A stretch of DNA of 64,000 nt from Clostridia bacterium. GTDB taxonomy: Bacteria; Bacillota; Clostridia; Oscillospirales; Acutalibacteraceae. Location of the stretch: the NCBI GenBank assembly GCA_024404095.1, contig JAKSQO010000011.1:1-64000 (forward strand). The letters run 5' to 3'. The notes under the pieces were generated by a model that ran no database searches, was not told the origin of the DNA, and saw nothing but the letters and a program-made list of their open reading frames with translations. Each line of letters starts with the position of its first letter. Position 1 is the first letter of the stretch. Shown here piece after piece: positions 9,169 to 17,867 of this stretch. The translations under genes were made by a program, and so were the position numbers.

Positions 9169-10686
9169 ATGAAAAAGAAGATTTCGTTCAGACTTTCAGC
9201 AATCGTTCTTGCGCTCGTCATCTGTCTTGTACCTATGCTTACGGTACTGGCTAACGCTTCGGGTGAAGAGAGCGTTCCTATCATTGATATTCACGGTCTT
9301 ATGGCATCTGACATTTATGTTGACCCGTCTGACCCTGATTCGGAGCTTGCATGGCCTCCGTCAACAGATTCAATCCTTAACGCTGTAAAGGTTGCTCTTC
9401 CCGCAATCGCACAGCTTGCCGTTACAAAGGACTGGAAGCCCTTCGGCGATGCAGTAGTTAAGGCTGCAACAGATATGTTTAAACCAATTTATTGCGGCGA
9501 GGACGGCTCTGTAAAGAACACGTCGGGTGTCAGATTCACCTACCCCGCTGCAAAAAGCATCAAAAAAGACAGCGTTGTGAAATTCAAGTATGACTGGCGT
9601 ATCGACCCGATTGAGGTTGCAGCTCAGCTCAATGATTTCATTAACTACGTTCTTAAGTGCTCTGGCAGCAAGACTGTAAAAATCAGCTGTCACAGTCTCG
9701 GCGGTGTTGTTACAAACACATATCTCACACTCTACGGTGACAGCAAGGTAAGCGGTGTCTGCTTCAATTCAACCGCTATCTTCGGTCAGAGATATATCGG
9801 CGACCTTATGACAGGCAGAATCGTACTTGATTCAGAGTCGCTTCAGGAATTTCTCAGCTATGTATTTGACTACAACGAATACAAAACTCTTCTCAATGAG
9901 ATTATCGCCGTTGTAAGAGCCGCAGGTCTTATGGATGTTGTTGTCAACCTCGGCAACACAATTATCAACAACATTCTTGAACAGGCTTCAAAGGAAGTTC
10001 TTGCTCCGATGTTTGCAAGCTGGCCGTCAATCTGGGCAATGACATCAGACAAGGATATTGAGGAAGCAGAGAACTTTATCTTCAATGTTACATACAAGGA
10101 TGTTGACCGCTCAGCTCTTAAGGCTAAGATTGACCGCTTTAACACAGAGGTTCGCCCCTACAAGGCAGCTACTCTCAATAAGCTCAACGAGAATGCAAGC
10201 GTTTACGTAATCTCACGTTACGGCTACTGCTCTATCCCGCTTACTCCCTCATGGAGAATTGACAGTGACGGCGTTGTTGATACACAGAGTACCTCATTCG
10301 GTGCAACAGTCGCTCCCTACGGTGAAACACTCAGTGACGAATACATTGCAAATGTTGACCCCGAATACATCTCACCAGACAAAATCGTTGACGCATCAAC
10401 CTGTATGTTCCCCGAGCAGACATGGTTCATCAAGAATATGCAGCACGCAAACAACCCCGATTCTCTCGAGTATATGATGTATACCTTCCTCAGATACGAT
10501 GGTCAGGCAACAGTTGACACCTTCCCCCAGTATCCGAGATTCAACAGATACTATTCCGCAAACGATATTATTGCACCATACACACAGGCAGAAAAGCCCG
10601 TAACATTTGTTGCAAAGCTTCAGAATATGGTAAGAGAGCTTATCACTCTTGTAGTTAATCTTGTTTCAAAAATTGCTTCAAAATAA
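9169..10686 (+). CDS. Secreted alpha/beta-hydrolase, lipase-like
   Basis: The 505-residue protein has a Sec signal peptide (MKKKISFRLSAIVLALVICLV, likely cut near residue 30) and a nucleophile elbow CHSLGGV with candidate catalytic Ser176, like LCAT/PGAP1-type lipases. VPIIDIHGLMASDIY near the N-terminus matches the oxyanion-hole HG motif of such enzymes. FKYDWRIDP upstream of the elbow is also typical. The C-terminal 40 residues are amphipathic and could bind membrane. It likely acts outside the cell on lipid or ester substrates, but the exact substrate is unknown. GGAGAGG precedes the start. Confidence 0.75.
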   Translation: MKKKISFRLSAIVLALVICLVPMLTVLANASGEESVPIIDIHGLMASDIYVDPSDPDSELAWPPSTDSILNAVKVALPAIAQLAVTKDWKPFGDAVVKAATDMFKPIYCGEDGSVKNTSGVRFTYPAAKSIKKDSVVKFKYDWRIDPIEVAAQLNDFINYVLKCSGSKTVKISCHSLGGVVTNTYLTLYGDSKVSGVCFNSTAIFGQRYIGDLMTGRIVLDSESLQEFLSYVFDYNEYKTLLNEIIAVVRAAGLMDVVVNLGNTIINNILEQASKEVLAPMFASWPSIWAMTSDKDIEEAENFIFNVTYKDVDRSALKAKIDRFNTEVRPYKAATLNKLNENASVYVISRYGYCSIPLTPSWRIDSDGVVDTQSTSFGATVAPYGETLSDEYIANVDPEYISPDKIVDASTCMFPEQTWFIKNMQHANNPDSLEYMMYTFLRYDGQATVDTFPQYPRFNRYYSANDIIAPYTQAEKPVTFVAKLQNMVRELITLVVNLVSKIASK

Positions 10687-10696
10687 GTAATCTGTA

Positions 10697-10726
10697 AAGC
10701 CGTTGGCGCTGCGCCGGCGGCTTTTA
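10697..10726 (+). terminator. Terminator after the lipase-like gene
   Basis: A GC-rich stem AAGCCGTTGGCGC/GCGCCGGCGGCTT with two G-T pairs ends in TTTT. Confidence 0.75.
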
Positions 10727-10780
10727 TCTTGCTCTGTAAAAAATGAACAATAAATCATTCTTTTTTTGTTAATTATATTA

Positions 10781-10809
10781 TTGACATTTTCAACTTATAT
10801 TGGTAAAAT
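10781..10809 (+). promoter_or_regulatory. SigA-type promoter for the M28 peptidase gene
   Basis: TTGACA (10781-10786), 17-base spacer, TAAAAT (10804-10809). Confidence 0.75.
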
Positions 10810-10841
10810 TTACTTAAATTTTTGGTAAAGGGGATATACTC

Positions 10842-12140
10842 ATGGATCTGAAAAAAATTATTGACAAAAAGAACTGGGCCGCTAAGTATATGGTTGACGA
10901 AATCACATACATATGCAAAAATCTCGGCAAGCGCGATCCTGGTTCAGAGGGTGAGAAAAAGGCTTGCGAATACATGGCTAAGGTTCTCAAAGAGGATTGC
11001 GGCTGCGACCGTGCAGACGTTGAATCATTCAAGGAGAATCCCGGTTCATTCTACGGCTGGATTTATTTCACAATCACATTCGTAATCATTGCCGCCGCTC
11101 TCACTATTCTTACAGTTCTCGGCAAGGCTCCCGTATGGCTTCCTTTCATCAGCGTTCTTCTTATCGTTGCAGGTCTTTGCCTTGCATTCCTTCAGTTCGG
11201 TCTTTACTTCAAGACAGTTGACAAGTGCTTCCCCGAGAAGACAGGTCACAACGTTACAGCAATCAAAAAGTGTAAGGGCGAAACAAAGCGCCGCATCATC
11301 TTCAACGGACATCCCGACGCAGCTTGGGAATGGCCTGTAAACTATGCACTCGGCGGTGTAGGCTTCGAGAGCCACGCTATCCTCTGTGCAGTTGGTGCCG
11401 TTTACTACATTGTTGTTTCAATCATCGCTCTTGCAAATGCCGCAAATATTGCCGCTGTTGCTGAGGGTCACATCCTCACAGAGGCTGCACAGGCAGGTCT
11501 CGGCGGACTTAAGACAGCCGCTCTTGTCGGTCTTGTATTCCTTCCCTTCTGGATTGGCCTTTACTTTATGTGGAACAAGAAGCGCGTTGTTGACGGTGCT
11601 AACGACAACCTTTCAGGCTGCTATATGGGTATCGCAATTCTTAAGGCTCTCAAGGATGAGGGCATTGAGCTTGAAAACACAGAGCTTGGTGTTGTTCTTA
11701 CAGGTTCTGAGGAAGCAGGTCTTCGCGGTGCAAAGGCATGGTGCGAGGCTCACGCAGGCGAGTTTGACGATGTTCCCACATTCATCTATTCATACGATAC
11801 AATTCACGATCCCAAATATCTCCTTGTAAACTACCGTGACCTTAACGCAACAGTCAAGGCTGACAAGGACGTTTCTGACCTTTATATGGAAGCAGCAAAA
11901 GAGCTTGGCATCAAGTGTGAGAAAGGCATGGTTCCCCCTCTCGGCGGTGCAACTGACTCAGCAGCATTTGCTCAGGCAGGCTTCCGTGCAACAGGTATCA
12001 CAGGTCTTAACCACAAGCTTGAAAATTACTACCACACCCGCCGTGATACATATGACAACATGAACGAAAAGGGTCTTGCAGATTGCTTCGCTGCATCAGT
12101 TAAGGTTCTTGAAATGTTTGACAACGGCGCAAAACAGTAA
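10842..12140 (+). CDS. Membrane-embedded M28-family metallopeptidase
   Basis: The 432-residue protein has the two-zinc aminopeptidase residues of family M28: NGHPDA (His157), DGANDNLSG (Asp251/Asp255), TGSEEAGLRG (Glu290/Glu291), SYDTIHD, and YYHTRRDTYDNM near residue 400. Hydrophobic segments at about 72-92, 98-120, 180-200 and 225-243 are inserted before and inside the catalytic domain, so the enzyme is membrane-bound, unlike the soluble members. It probably trims peptides next to the membrane, possibly on the cytoplasmic side since there is no signal peptide. AAAGGGG precedes ATG 10842. It stands alone between a promoter and a terminator. Confidence 0.82.
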   Translation: MDLKKIIDKKNWAAKYMVDEITYICKNLGKRDPGSEGEKKACEYMAKVLKEDCGCDRADVESFKENPGSFYGWIYFTITFVIIAAALTILTVLGKAPVWLPFISVLLIVAGLCLAFLQFGLYFKTVDKCFPEKTGHNVTAIKKCKGETKRRIIFNGHPDAAWEWPVNYALGGVGFESHAILCAVGAVYYIVVSIIALANAANIAAVAEGHILTEAAQAGLGGLKTAALVGLVFLPFWIGLYFMWNKKRVVDGANDNLSGCYMGIAILKALKDEGIELENTELGVVLTGSEEAGLRGAKAWCEAHAGEFDDVPTFIYSYDTIHDPKYLLVNYRDLNATVKADKDVSDLYMEAAKELGIKCEKGMVPPLGGATDSAAFAQAGFRATGITGLNHKLENYYHTRRDTYDNMNEKGLADCFAASVKVLEMFDNGAKQ

Positions 12141-12156
12141 TTTAATACAAAACGCT

Positions 12157-12187
12157 AAAGGTGTTATCTTCGGATAGCACCTTTTTT
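12157..12187 (+). terminator. Terminator after the M28 peptidase gene
   Basis: A 12-bp stem (AAAGGTGTTATC / GATAGCACCTTT, TTCG tetraloop) followed by T residues. Confidence 0.88.
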
Positions 12188-12258
12188 CTTTTATTTTTAT
12201 TGTAATTTTATATCTGCTATGGTAAAATAAAATGGTATTTTTTATTGAGGTGAAGCAA

Positions 12259-13917
12259 ATGGGCGAAAGAATTCTGAAAGCGATAGGTGTCAAGGGTGAC
12301 TTCAAGTCAACAGTTGTACCTATGATTAACTACAGCTACGCTAACATTTTTATGGGCGGTGCGGGATACATAATCAGTATGTACTTTATGATTTTCCTGA
12401 CCGACGTTGTTAACATCAGCCTTACTCAGGCAGGTACAGTTGTTATGATTGCCACCATTTGGGACGCTGTAACCGACCCCGTTATGGGCATTGTTACCGA
12501 CCGTACACGCTCGAAATACGGTAAGCACAGGCGTTATCTGATTCTCGGCGTTCCCGTTCTCTTCCTTTCCTACACAATGCTGTGGAACGGCTTCGGCATG
12601 GTCAACAACCCGAAAACAGCAATGATTTACTACGTGCTTGTCTATATGCTTTACAAGACGGCATACACAATTATCAGCGTTCCGCACACCGCAATGCTCC
12701 CCGAGCTCGCTCCCGAGTATGACCTGCGTACGCAGTACAATTCTGTCGGCTACATTTTCAACTCAGTCGGCATGGTTCCATCATACCTCATTGTTATTGC
12801 AATCCTTGCGGCATTCCACTCAAACGATGACCTTACCTCCGCTTCACGCACACCGTTCCTTGTAATCGGTCTTGTGCTTTCGCTGTTCTTCTCGGTTGCC
12901 GTTTTTCTCACCTTCAAGACAACGAAAGAACCGAGTTCACTTAACAATAAGTTCGACAAGTTTGACATAAAATACCTTCTCAACGAATACAAATATGTCT
13001 TTAAAAACAAGTCATTCCGTCAGTATTTCTTTATGAATATTGCATATCAGTTCTCAACAGGTTTCTACAACAACTCAAAGGTTTTCTACATCAAGTACCT
13101 TGCAAGACAGTACAGCCTTTATCCGATTATCAATGCAGTTGCAGGTGTTGCGGAAGCTGCTGCGTTTCCGCTCAACTATGCGCTGACAATGAAGCACGGC
13201 AAGAAAAAGTGCGGCAACATTGTCACTCCCCTTATGGTTGCAGGTCTTGCAATCGGCCTGTTCATGCAGCCGTCTGACGGCGGTTCATCCTCAATCATAT
13301 GGATTGTGCTTATGATTCTGAGCATGGTTCTTTACCCCTTCGGTATGTCGGGTCTTGCATTCGTTGCAAACAATGTTTTCCCCGATATCACCGACGTTGA
13401 CGAGCTTATCACAGGCCGCAGACGTGAGGGCGTTATCTCAACCTTCAAGACACTCATTCAGAAGAGTGTCGGCGGTGTTATGGCGGCTATGGTAACATTC
13501 ATACTCCAGTATTTCGGCCTTGTTACAGGTGATAAGGTATCAAGCTTTGAAAAGACCAGAGGTGTTATGTATACACAGACAGCAACAGCAATCACAGGTG
13601 TCCGTATCTGCGTTGCAGTTATTCCGATTGTTGCGGCAATCATTTCGCTTATCCTGCTCAGAAACTTCCAGATGACAAAGGATGACCACAGCATGATAAG
13701 AGCGGCAATCGCAACAAAGCATAAATACGGCACGGTTACACTTACTGACGAGCAGATAAAGCGCTGTGAGGCAATTTCGGGACAGAAAATGCACAACACA
13801 TGGCTCGGTCAGAACAATGAATCAGATGAAATTCATCCCCTTGAAACTAATGCTGAGGGTGAATATATAATTCTTCTTGAAACGGAAGAACTGAACAAAA
13901 AAGCAAAACAGAACTAA
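12259..13917 (+). CDS. GPH-family sugar:cation symporter, probable rhamnose or rhamnoside importer
   Basis: A 552-residue, about 12-helix carrier of the glycoside-pentoside-hexuronide symporter family (MFS superfamily). The signature TIWDAVTDPVMGIVTDRTRSKYGKHRRY in the loop after helix 2 is diagnostic. ATG 12259 is chosen because GAGG lies nine bases before it; an upstream in-frame ATG at 12232 lacks a ribosome site. The L-rhamnose isomerase gene begins 12 bases after the stop, so import of L-rhamnose or a rhamnose-containing sugar is inferred. The C-terminal 60 residues are a hydrophilic cytoplasmic tail. Confidence 0.85.
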   Translation: MGERILKAIGVKGDFKSTVVPMINYSYANIFMGGAGYIISMYFMIFLTDVVNISLTQAGTVVMIATIWDAVTDPVMGIVTDRTRSKYGKHRRYLILGVPVLFLSYTMLWNGFGMVNNPKTAMIYYVLVYMLYKTAYTIISVPHTAMLPELAPEYDLRTQYNSVGYIFNSVGMVPSYLIVIAILAAFHSNDDLTSASRTPFLVIGLVLSLFFSVAVFLTFKTTKEPSSLNNKFDKFDIKYLLNEYKYVFKNKSFRQYFFMNIAYQFSTGFYNNSKVFYIKYLARQYSLYPIINAVAGVAEAAAFPLNYALTMKHGKKKCGNIVTPLMVAGLAIGLFMQPSDGGSSSIIWIVLMILSMVLYPFGMSGLAFVANNVFPDITDVDELITGRRREGVISTFKTLIQKSVGGVMAAMVTFILQYFGLVTGDKVSSFEKTRGVMYTQTATAITGVRICVAVIPIVAAIISLILLRNFQMTKDDHSMIRAAIATKHKYGTVTLTDEQIKRCEAISGQKMHNTWLGQNNESDEIHPLETNAEGEYIILLETEELNKKAKQN

Positions 13918-13928
13918 GGAGGATATTT

Positions 13929-15179
13929 ATGAATACACGTTACGAATACGCAAAGGCAAAATACGCTGAGCTTGGAATCGACACAGAAGCTGTTATTGAA
14001 AAGCTCTCTGCTCTCCCGATTTCAATGCACTGCTGGCAGGGCGACGACGTTACAGGCTTCGACTCAAAGCAGGCTCTTTCGGGCGGTATACAGACAACAG
14101 GCAACTACCCCGGCAAGGCTCGCACTCCCGAGGAGCTTATGGCTGATATCGACAAGGCCTGCTCACTCATTCCCGGCAAAACAAAGCTCAATCTTCACGC
14201 AAGCTACGCTATCTTTGAGGACGGCGAGTTTGCTGACAGAGACGCTCTTGAGCCGAAGCATTTCGCAAAATGGGTTGAGTACGCAAAGGCAAGAAACATC
14301 GGTATCGACTTCAACCCCACATTCTTCTCACACGCTATGGTCAAGGACAACCTTACACTTTCCTCACCCGACGAAGAGGTTCGCAAGTTCTGGGTTGAGC
14401 ACGGTAAGGCTTGCCTTAAGATTTCAGAGTATTTCGCAAACGAGACAGGTATCCCCTGCGTTATGAATATCTGGATTCCCGACGGCTACAAGGACATCCC
14501 TGCTGACCGCTTTGCACCGCGCGCACGCTTCAAGAAGTCTCTTGACGAGATTCTTTCAATCCCCTATGACAAGAGCAAGGTTTATATCACACTTGAATCA
14601 AAGGTGTTCGGTATCGGTCTTGAATCATACACAGTCGGCTCTGCGGAGTTCGCACTCTCATATGTAAACAGCGCAGGCATCACTCCCCTTATGGATAACG
14701 GTCACTACCACCCGACAGAGGTTGTTTCCGATAAGATTTCATCACTTCTTCTCTTCAATGAGAAAATCGCACTTCACATCACACGCGGTGTCCGTTGGGA
14801 CAGCGATCACGTTGTAATCTTTGACGATGAGACAAAGGAAATAGCGAAGGAAATTGCAGCACACGATGCTCTTGACAGAGTTTTCATCGCAACCGACTAT
14901 TTTGACGCTTCTATCAACCGTATTGCAGCTTGGGTTCTCGGTATCAGAAACGTACGCAAGGCTCTGCTTTGCGCTATGCTTACACCTCACGCTCAGCTTA
15001 AGGCTCTTCAGGAAAATAACGAGCTTACCAAGCTTCTTGCAATGCAGGAGGAGCTTAAGTTCTATCCCTTTGCAGATGTATGGGCTGAATTCTGCGCTCG
15101 CTGCGGCGTTGACGCAGGCGAAGGCTGGTTCAACGCAGTTGAGGACTATGAAAAAGAAGTCCTTTCAAAGAGAGTATGA
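13929..15179 (+). CDS. rhaA: L-rhamnose isomerase
   Basis: The 416-residue protein matches RhaA along its whole length. ISMHCWQGDDVTGF near the start, LNLHASYA, IDFNPTFFSH, GIPCVMNIWIPDG and ITPLMDNGHYHPTE carry the metal and sugar ligands (Glu, Asp, His) of the barrel. It interconverts L-rhamnose and L-rhamnulose in the cytoplasm. AAGGAGG precedes ATG 13929. The stop overlaps the next start as ATGA (15176), showing translational coupling. Rhamnulokinase and rhamnulose-1-phosphate aldolase are not in this window, so the rest of the pathway must lie elsewhere. Confidence 0.95.
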   Translation: MNTRYEYAKAKYAELGIDTEAVIEKLSALPISMHCWQGDDVTGFDSKQALSGGIQTTGNYPGKARTPEELMADIDKACSLIPGKTKLNLHASYAIFEDGEFADRDALEPKHFAKWVEYAKARNIGIDFNPTFFSHAMVKDNLTLSSPDEEVRKFWVEHGKACLKISEYFANETGIPCVMNIWIPDGYKDIPADRFAPRARFKKSLDEILSIPYDKSKVYITLESKVFGIGLESYTVGSAEFALSYVNSAGITPLMDNGHYHPTEVVSDKISSLLLFNEKIALHITRGVRWDSDHVVIFDDETKEIAKEIAAHDALDRVFIATDYFDASINRIAAWVLGIRNVRKALLCAMLTPHAQLKALQENNELTKLLAMQEELKFYPFADVWAEFCARCGVDAGEGWFNAVEDYEKEVLSKRV

Positions 15180-16144
15180 AGCTGACAGAGATTCAGCACG
15201 AGCTGATTTTTGAAAAAGACAGATACTTTTCGGAGTGTCACGCATCGACGATTTTAAAGTTCGGTGATAAGCTTTTCTGCGCCTACTTTGCAGGCACAAA
15301 GGAAGGCAAGGACGATGTCAGAATTTATCTTTCCGTCAACGAAAACGGCGAATGGAAAGAACCGAAGCAGATGACTTTCACGGACGGTATTCCCTGCTGG
15401 AACCCTGTGCTGTTTGAGTATAACGGCACAATCATCCTTTTCTATAAAGTGGGCAAAAAGATTCCCGAGTGGCAGACCTACTATATGACTTCGGCTGACG
15501 GCGAAAACTGGACAGAGCCGAAGGAGCTTGTTGAGGGTGACACCTCGGGCGGTCGAGGCCCTGTAAAGAACAAGGCGATTCTTCTCTCAGACGGACGCAT
15601 AATCGCCCCTGCCTCGGTTGAAACAAAGCTGAAGTGGGATGCGTTCACGGATGTTTCCGCTGACGGCGGCAAAACGTGGCAGAAAAGCGGTCTGATGGGC
15701 TTTAATCATCTGATTGCAAAGGGCAAGGGCATTATTCAGCCTACGCTGTGGGAAAGTGACGGCAGGATTTACGCTTTGCTCCGCTCGACAGAGGGCAGAA
15801 TTCTCAAAAGCGTATCGGCTGATGGACTCAACTGGAGTAAATGTGAAAAGACGGAGCTTGCAAACAACAACAGCGGTATTGACTGTGTTAAGCTCAAGGA
15901 CGGAAGCGTAATTGTAATTCACAATCCGATTTCCGCCGACTGGGGCGACAGAAATATTATTTCTTATGCAATCACATCCGACAATGCTGAAAGCTTCACA
16001 GAGCCTGTCACTATCGAAAAGGACGAAAACACCCAAGCGGAGTTCTCCTACCCCGCCGTTATCACGGACACAGAGTACCTCTATGTAACATATACGCATT
16101 ATCGCAAAAGTGTTATGTTCCGAAAATATAAAATTGAATTCTGA
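15176..16144 (+). CDS. Asp-box (BNR) beta-propeller hydrolase-like protein
   Basis: The 322-residue protein has a sialidase-type propeller with at least three Asp boxes: SADGENWTEP, SADGGKTWQ and SADGLNWSK. It has no signal peptide and is cytoplasmic. It resembles BNR_2 proteins often labelled exo-alpha-sialidase, but sialidase activity is not established because the Arg triad cannot be assigned with confidence. Its start overlaps the rhaA stop (ATGA) in one operon with a GPH symporter, so action on an imported rhamnose-containing oligosaccharide is the better inference. A terminator follows at once. Confidence 0.65.
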   Translation: MKLTEIQHELIFEKDRYFSECHASTILKFGDKLFCAYFAGTKEGKDDVRIYLSVNENGEWKEPKQMTFTDGIPCWNPVLFEYNGTIILFYKVGKKIPEWQTYYMTSADGENWTEPKELVEGDTSGGRGPVKNKAILLSDGRIIAPASVETKLKWDAFTDVSADGGKTWQKSGLMGFNHLIAKGKGIIQPTLWESDGRIYALLRSTEGRILKSVSADGLNWSKCEKTELANNNSGIDCVKLKDGSVIVIHNPISADWGDRNIISYAITSDNAESFTEPVTIEKDENTQAEFSYPAVITDTEYLYVTYTHYRKSVMFRKYKIEF

Positions 16145-16147
16145 TTG

Positions 16148-16174
16148 AACAGCCCTCAAAAGGGGCTGTTTTTT
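16148..16174 (+). terminator. Terminator of the rhamnose operon
   Basis: An 8-bp stem AACAGCCC/GGGCTGTT followed by a T run. Confidence 0.88.
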
Positions 16175-16177
16175 ATA

Positions 16178-16296
16178 TATTGCAGGGTGCGGCGTCCTCG
16201 ACGCTCCTCGCACAATCTTCTCGGGATGTCGGGGACGCCATCCCCTACGGTGTTTTAGCTTGGATTGCCACGTCACTTCGTTCCTCGCAATGACAG
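16178..16296. repeat. Intergenic repeat pair: GC-rich unit plus end of the palindromic repeat
   Basis: Positions 16180-16250 carry complementary words (GCGGCGTCC ... GGGACGCCATCCC) of a separate GC-rich repeat. Positions 16258-16294 hold a truncated end of the same family as 8731-9000 (GGATTGCCACGTCAC ... CTCGCAATGACAG). No gene is seen between 16145 and 16393. Confidence 0.55.
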
Positions 16297-16393
16297 AACT
16301 TACATATTGCTTTTATTTTCGTGCAAAAGCCTTGAAAAATTTCCCGTTTTGCGGTATGCTATAAATCTTGAAAAAATATTGAGGGATGAAAAA

Positions 16394-17626
16394 ATGCAGA
16401 AGTTGAATAAACGAAACACAACACGACTTATGATTCTATGCGCATTCGCATATTTCACAAGCTACCTTACAAGAGTAAATTTTGCGGCGGTTCTTGCGGC
16501 GATTGTTCAGGACGGAGACATTGACAAGCCGACAGCAGGTATCGTCACAACCCTGCTTTTCATTACATACGGTGTCGGTCAGCTTATCAGCGGCTGGCTC
16601 GGCGACAGAATAAACCCGAAGCATCTCATGTTTTTCGGCTTCCTGCTTACCGCAGGTATGAATTTACTAATTCCGGTCTGCCCGAACGGCAAATGGATGT
16701 GTGCTGTATGGGCGGTCAACGGCTTTGCTCAGTCATTTATGTGGCCTCCGATGGTCAAGATTATGAAAACCGCAATGGATAACGACCGATACAACACAGG
16801 CATTCTTTTCGCCAACCTCGGCGGCACATTTGCAACTGTTCTGATTTATCTTGTTGCGCCGTTCATCATAAATGCATGGAACTGGCGTGCGGTTTTCAGA
16901 ATAAACGGTACTTTTGCGGTTATAATGTCTGCTGTATGGATGATTGTTATAACTCAGATTGAAAAATCAGCAAACATCACATACGCTCTCGGCGGTGGAA
17001 AAGCAAAAGAGAAAAAAAGCAAAAAACAATTCTCTGTCAATCCCATCCTGCTTGTATTCGTTATGCTTGCAATCATGCTTCAGGGCTCACTGCGTGACGG
17101 CGTTACGACATGGGTTCCGACCTTTATTACAGAGGTGTTCCACCTTGACAGCAGCAAGTCGATTCTGACAAGTGTTATTATTCCGATTTTCAGCTTTGCT
17201 AGTCTCCAGGTTACTTCAATCATATACAACAAAATGGGCAAAAAGCCGTATCTGAACGCAGGTATTTTCTTTGCGATTTCGGCTCTGTGCGCAGTTGTGC
17301 TCCGAATCTTCACAGGTGTATCTCCCCTGCTTACGGTTCTGCTCTCAGCTCTTCTTGTCGGAATTATGCACGGAATCAATCTTATTCTTGTCTGCTATCT
17401 GCCTGCAATTCTCGCAACAGATGACAATATGTCCTCGCTCTCGGGCGCACTCAATTTCACAACTTATGTCGGAAGCGCAATTTCGACATTTGGTTTTGCC
17501 GTTTTCTCTGAGAAAACCGGCTGGAACGGCACGGTCGCTTTGTGGGCAGTTATTGCCGCTCTCGGTGTTCTGATGTGTGTTCTCAGCGGTAAAATAAATA
17601 AACAAAATATTGACAAAACTGCCTGA
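16394..17626 (+). CDS. MFS transporter, organophosphate:phosphate antiporter-like
   Basis: The 410-residue, 12-helix carrier has MFS marks: the loop GWLGDRINPKHLMFFGF after helix 2 and WNWRAVFRINGTFAV near helix 6. The overall pattern (YFTSYLTRVNFAAVL start, GLITTLLF-like helix 2) is closest to the GlpT/UhpT-type OPA subfamily, so a phosphorylated sugar or glycerol-phosphate is a possible substrate; this is inference. ATG 16394 follows GAGGG; a longer reading from TTG 16265 lies in repeat DNA and is rejected. The promoter of the next small gene overlaps its last codons. Confidence 0.75.
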   Translation: MQKLNKRNTTRLMILCAFAYFTSYLTRVNFAAVLAAIVQDGDIDKPTAGIVTTLLFITYGVGQLISGWLGDRINPKHLMFFGFLLTAGMNLLIPVCPNGKWMCAVWAVNGFAQSFMWPPMVKIMKTAMDNDRYNTGILFANLGGTFATVLIYLVAPFIINAWNWRAVFRINGTFAVIMSAVWMIVITQIEKSANITYALGGGKAKEKKSKKQFSVNPILLVFVMLAIMLQGSLRDGVTTWVPTFITEVFHLDSSKSILTSVIIPIFSFASLQVTSIIYNKMGKKPYLNAGIFFAISALCAVVLRIFTGVSPLLTVLLSALLVGIMHGINLILVCYLPAILATDDNMSSLSGALNFTTYVGSAISTFGFAVFSEKTGWNGTVALWAVIAALGVLMCVLSGKINKQNIDKTA

Positions 17627-17638
17627 ATGTGCTAACAT
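17610..17638 (+). promoter_or_regulatory. SigA-type promoter of the 37-residue microprotein gene
   Basis: TTGACA (17610-17615), exactly 17 bases, TAACAT (17633-17638). It overlaps the 3' end of the MFS gene. Confidence 0.7.
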
Positions 17639-17682
17639 AAAGTTGCGGATACGTCCGACAAATTTTTCTGGAGGAAATTATT

Positions 17683-17796
17683 ATGGTAGACACAATTTTA
17701 ACATTCGTTCAGAGCCTTCTTGAGTATCTTAAGGAGTTTGAGGCAGCAGGAATCATCGAACAGGTTAAAGACTTCCTTGCAGCTCTTCTTGGTTAA
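17683..17796 (+). CDS. 37-residue amphipathic microprotein in its own transcription unit
   Basis: The product begins MVDTILTFVQSLLEYLKEF and ends EQVKDFLAALLG. The residues fit one or two amphipathic helices with Leu/Ile/Val on one face and Asp/Glu/Lys on the other, and a net negative charge. Evidence that it is real: a consensus promoter at 17610, a GGAGG ribosome site ten bases before ATG 17683, and a terminator 20 bases after the stop. There is no signal peptide. The size and pattern resemble phenol-soluble-modulin-like peptides, small membrane-binding peptides or type I toxins, but no family is recognised and the function is unknown. Confidence 0.7.
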   Translation: MVDTILTFVQSLLEYLKEFEAAGIIEQVKDFLAALLG

Positions 17797-17815
17797 GAAT
17801 CATTAAACCCTAAAG

Positions 17816-17842
17816 GCAGGCGCTTATGCGTCTGCTTTTTTT
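17816..17842 (+). terminator. Terminator of the microprotein unit
   Basis: An 8-bp stem GCAGGCGC/GCGTCTGC with a TTAT loop and seven T residues. It separates the microprotein from pyk. Confidence 0.88.
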
Positions 17843-17867
17843 GAATAAAAATACAGAGGATAAAGCT

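Noticed and set aside
16265..16393. N-terminal extension of the MFS carrier from TTG 16265.
   Set aside because: The bases belong to a dispersed repeat, and ATG 16394 has a ribosome site and a normal carrier N-terminus.
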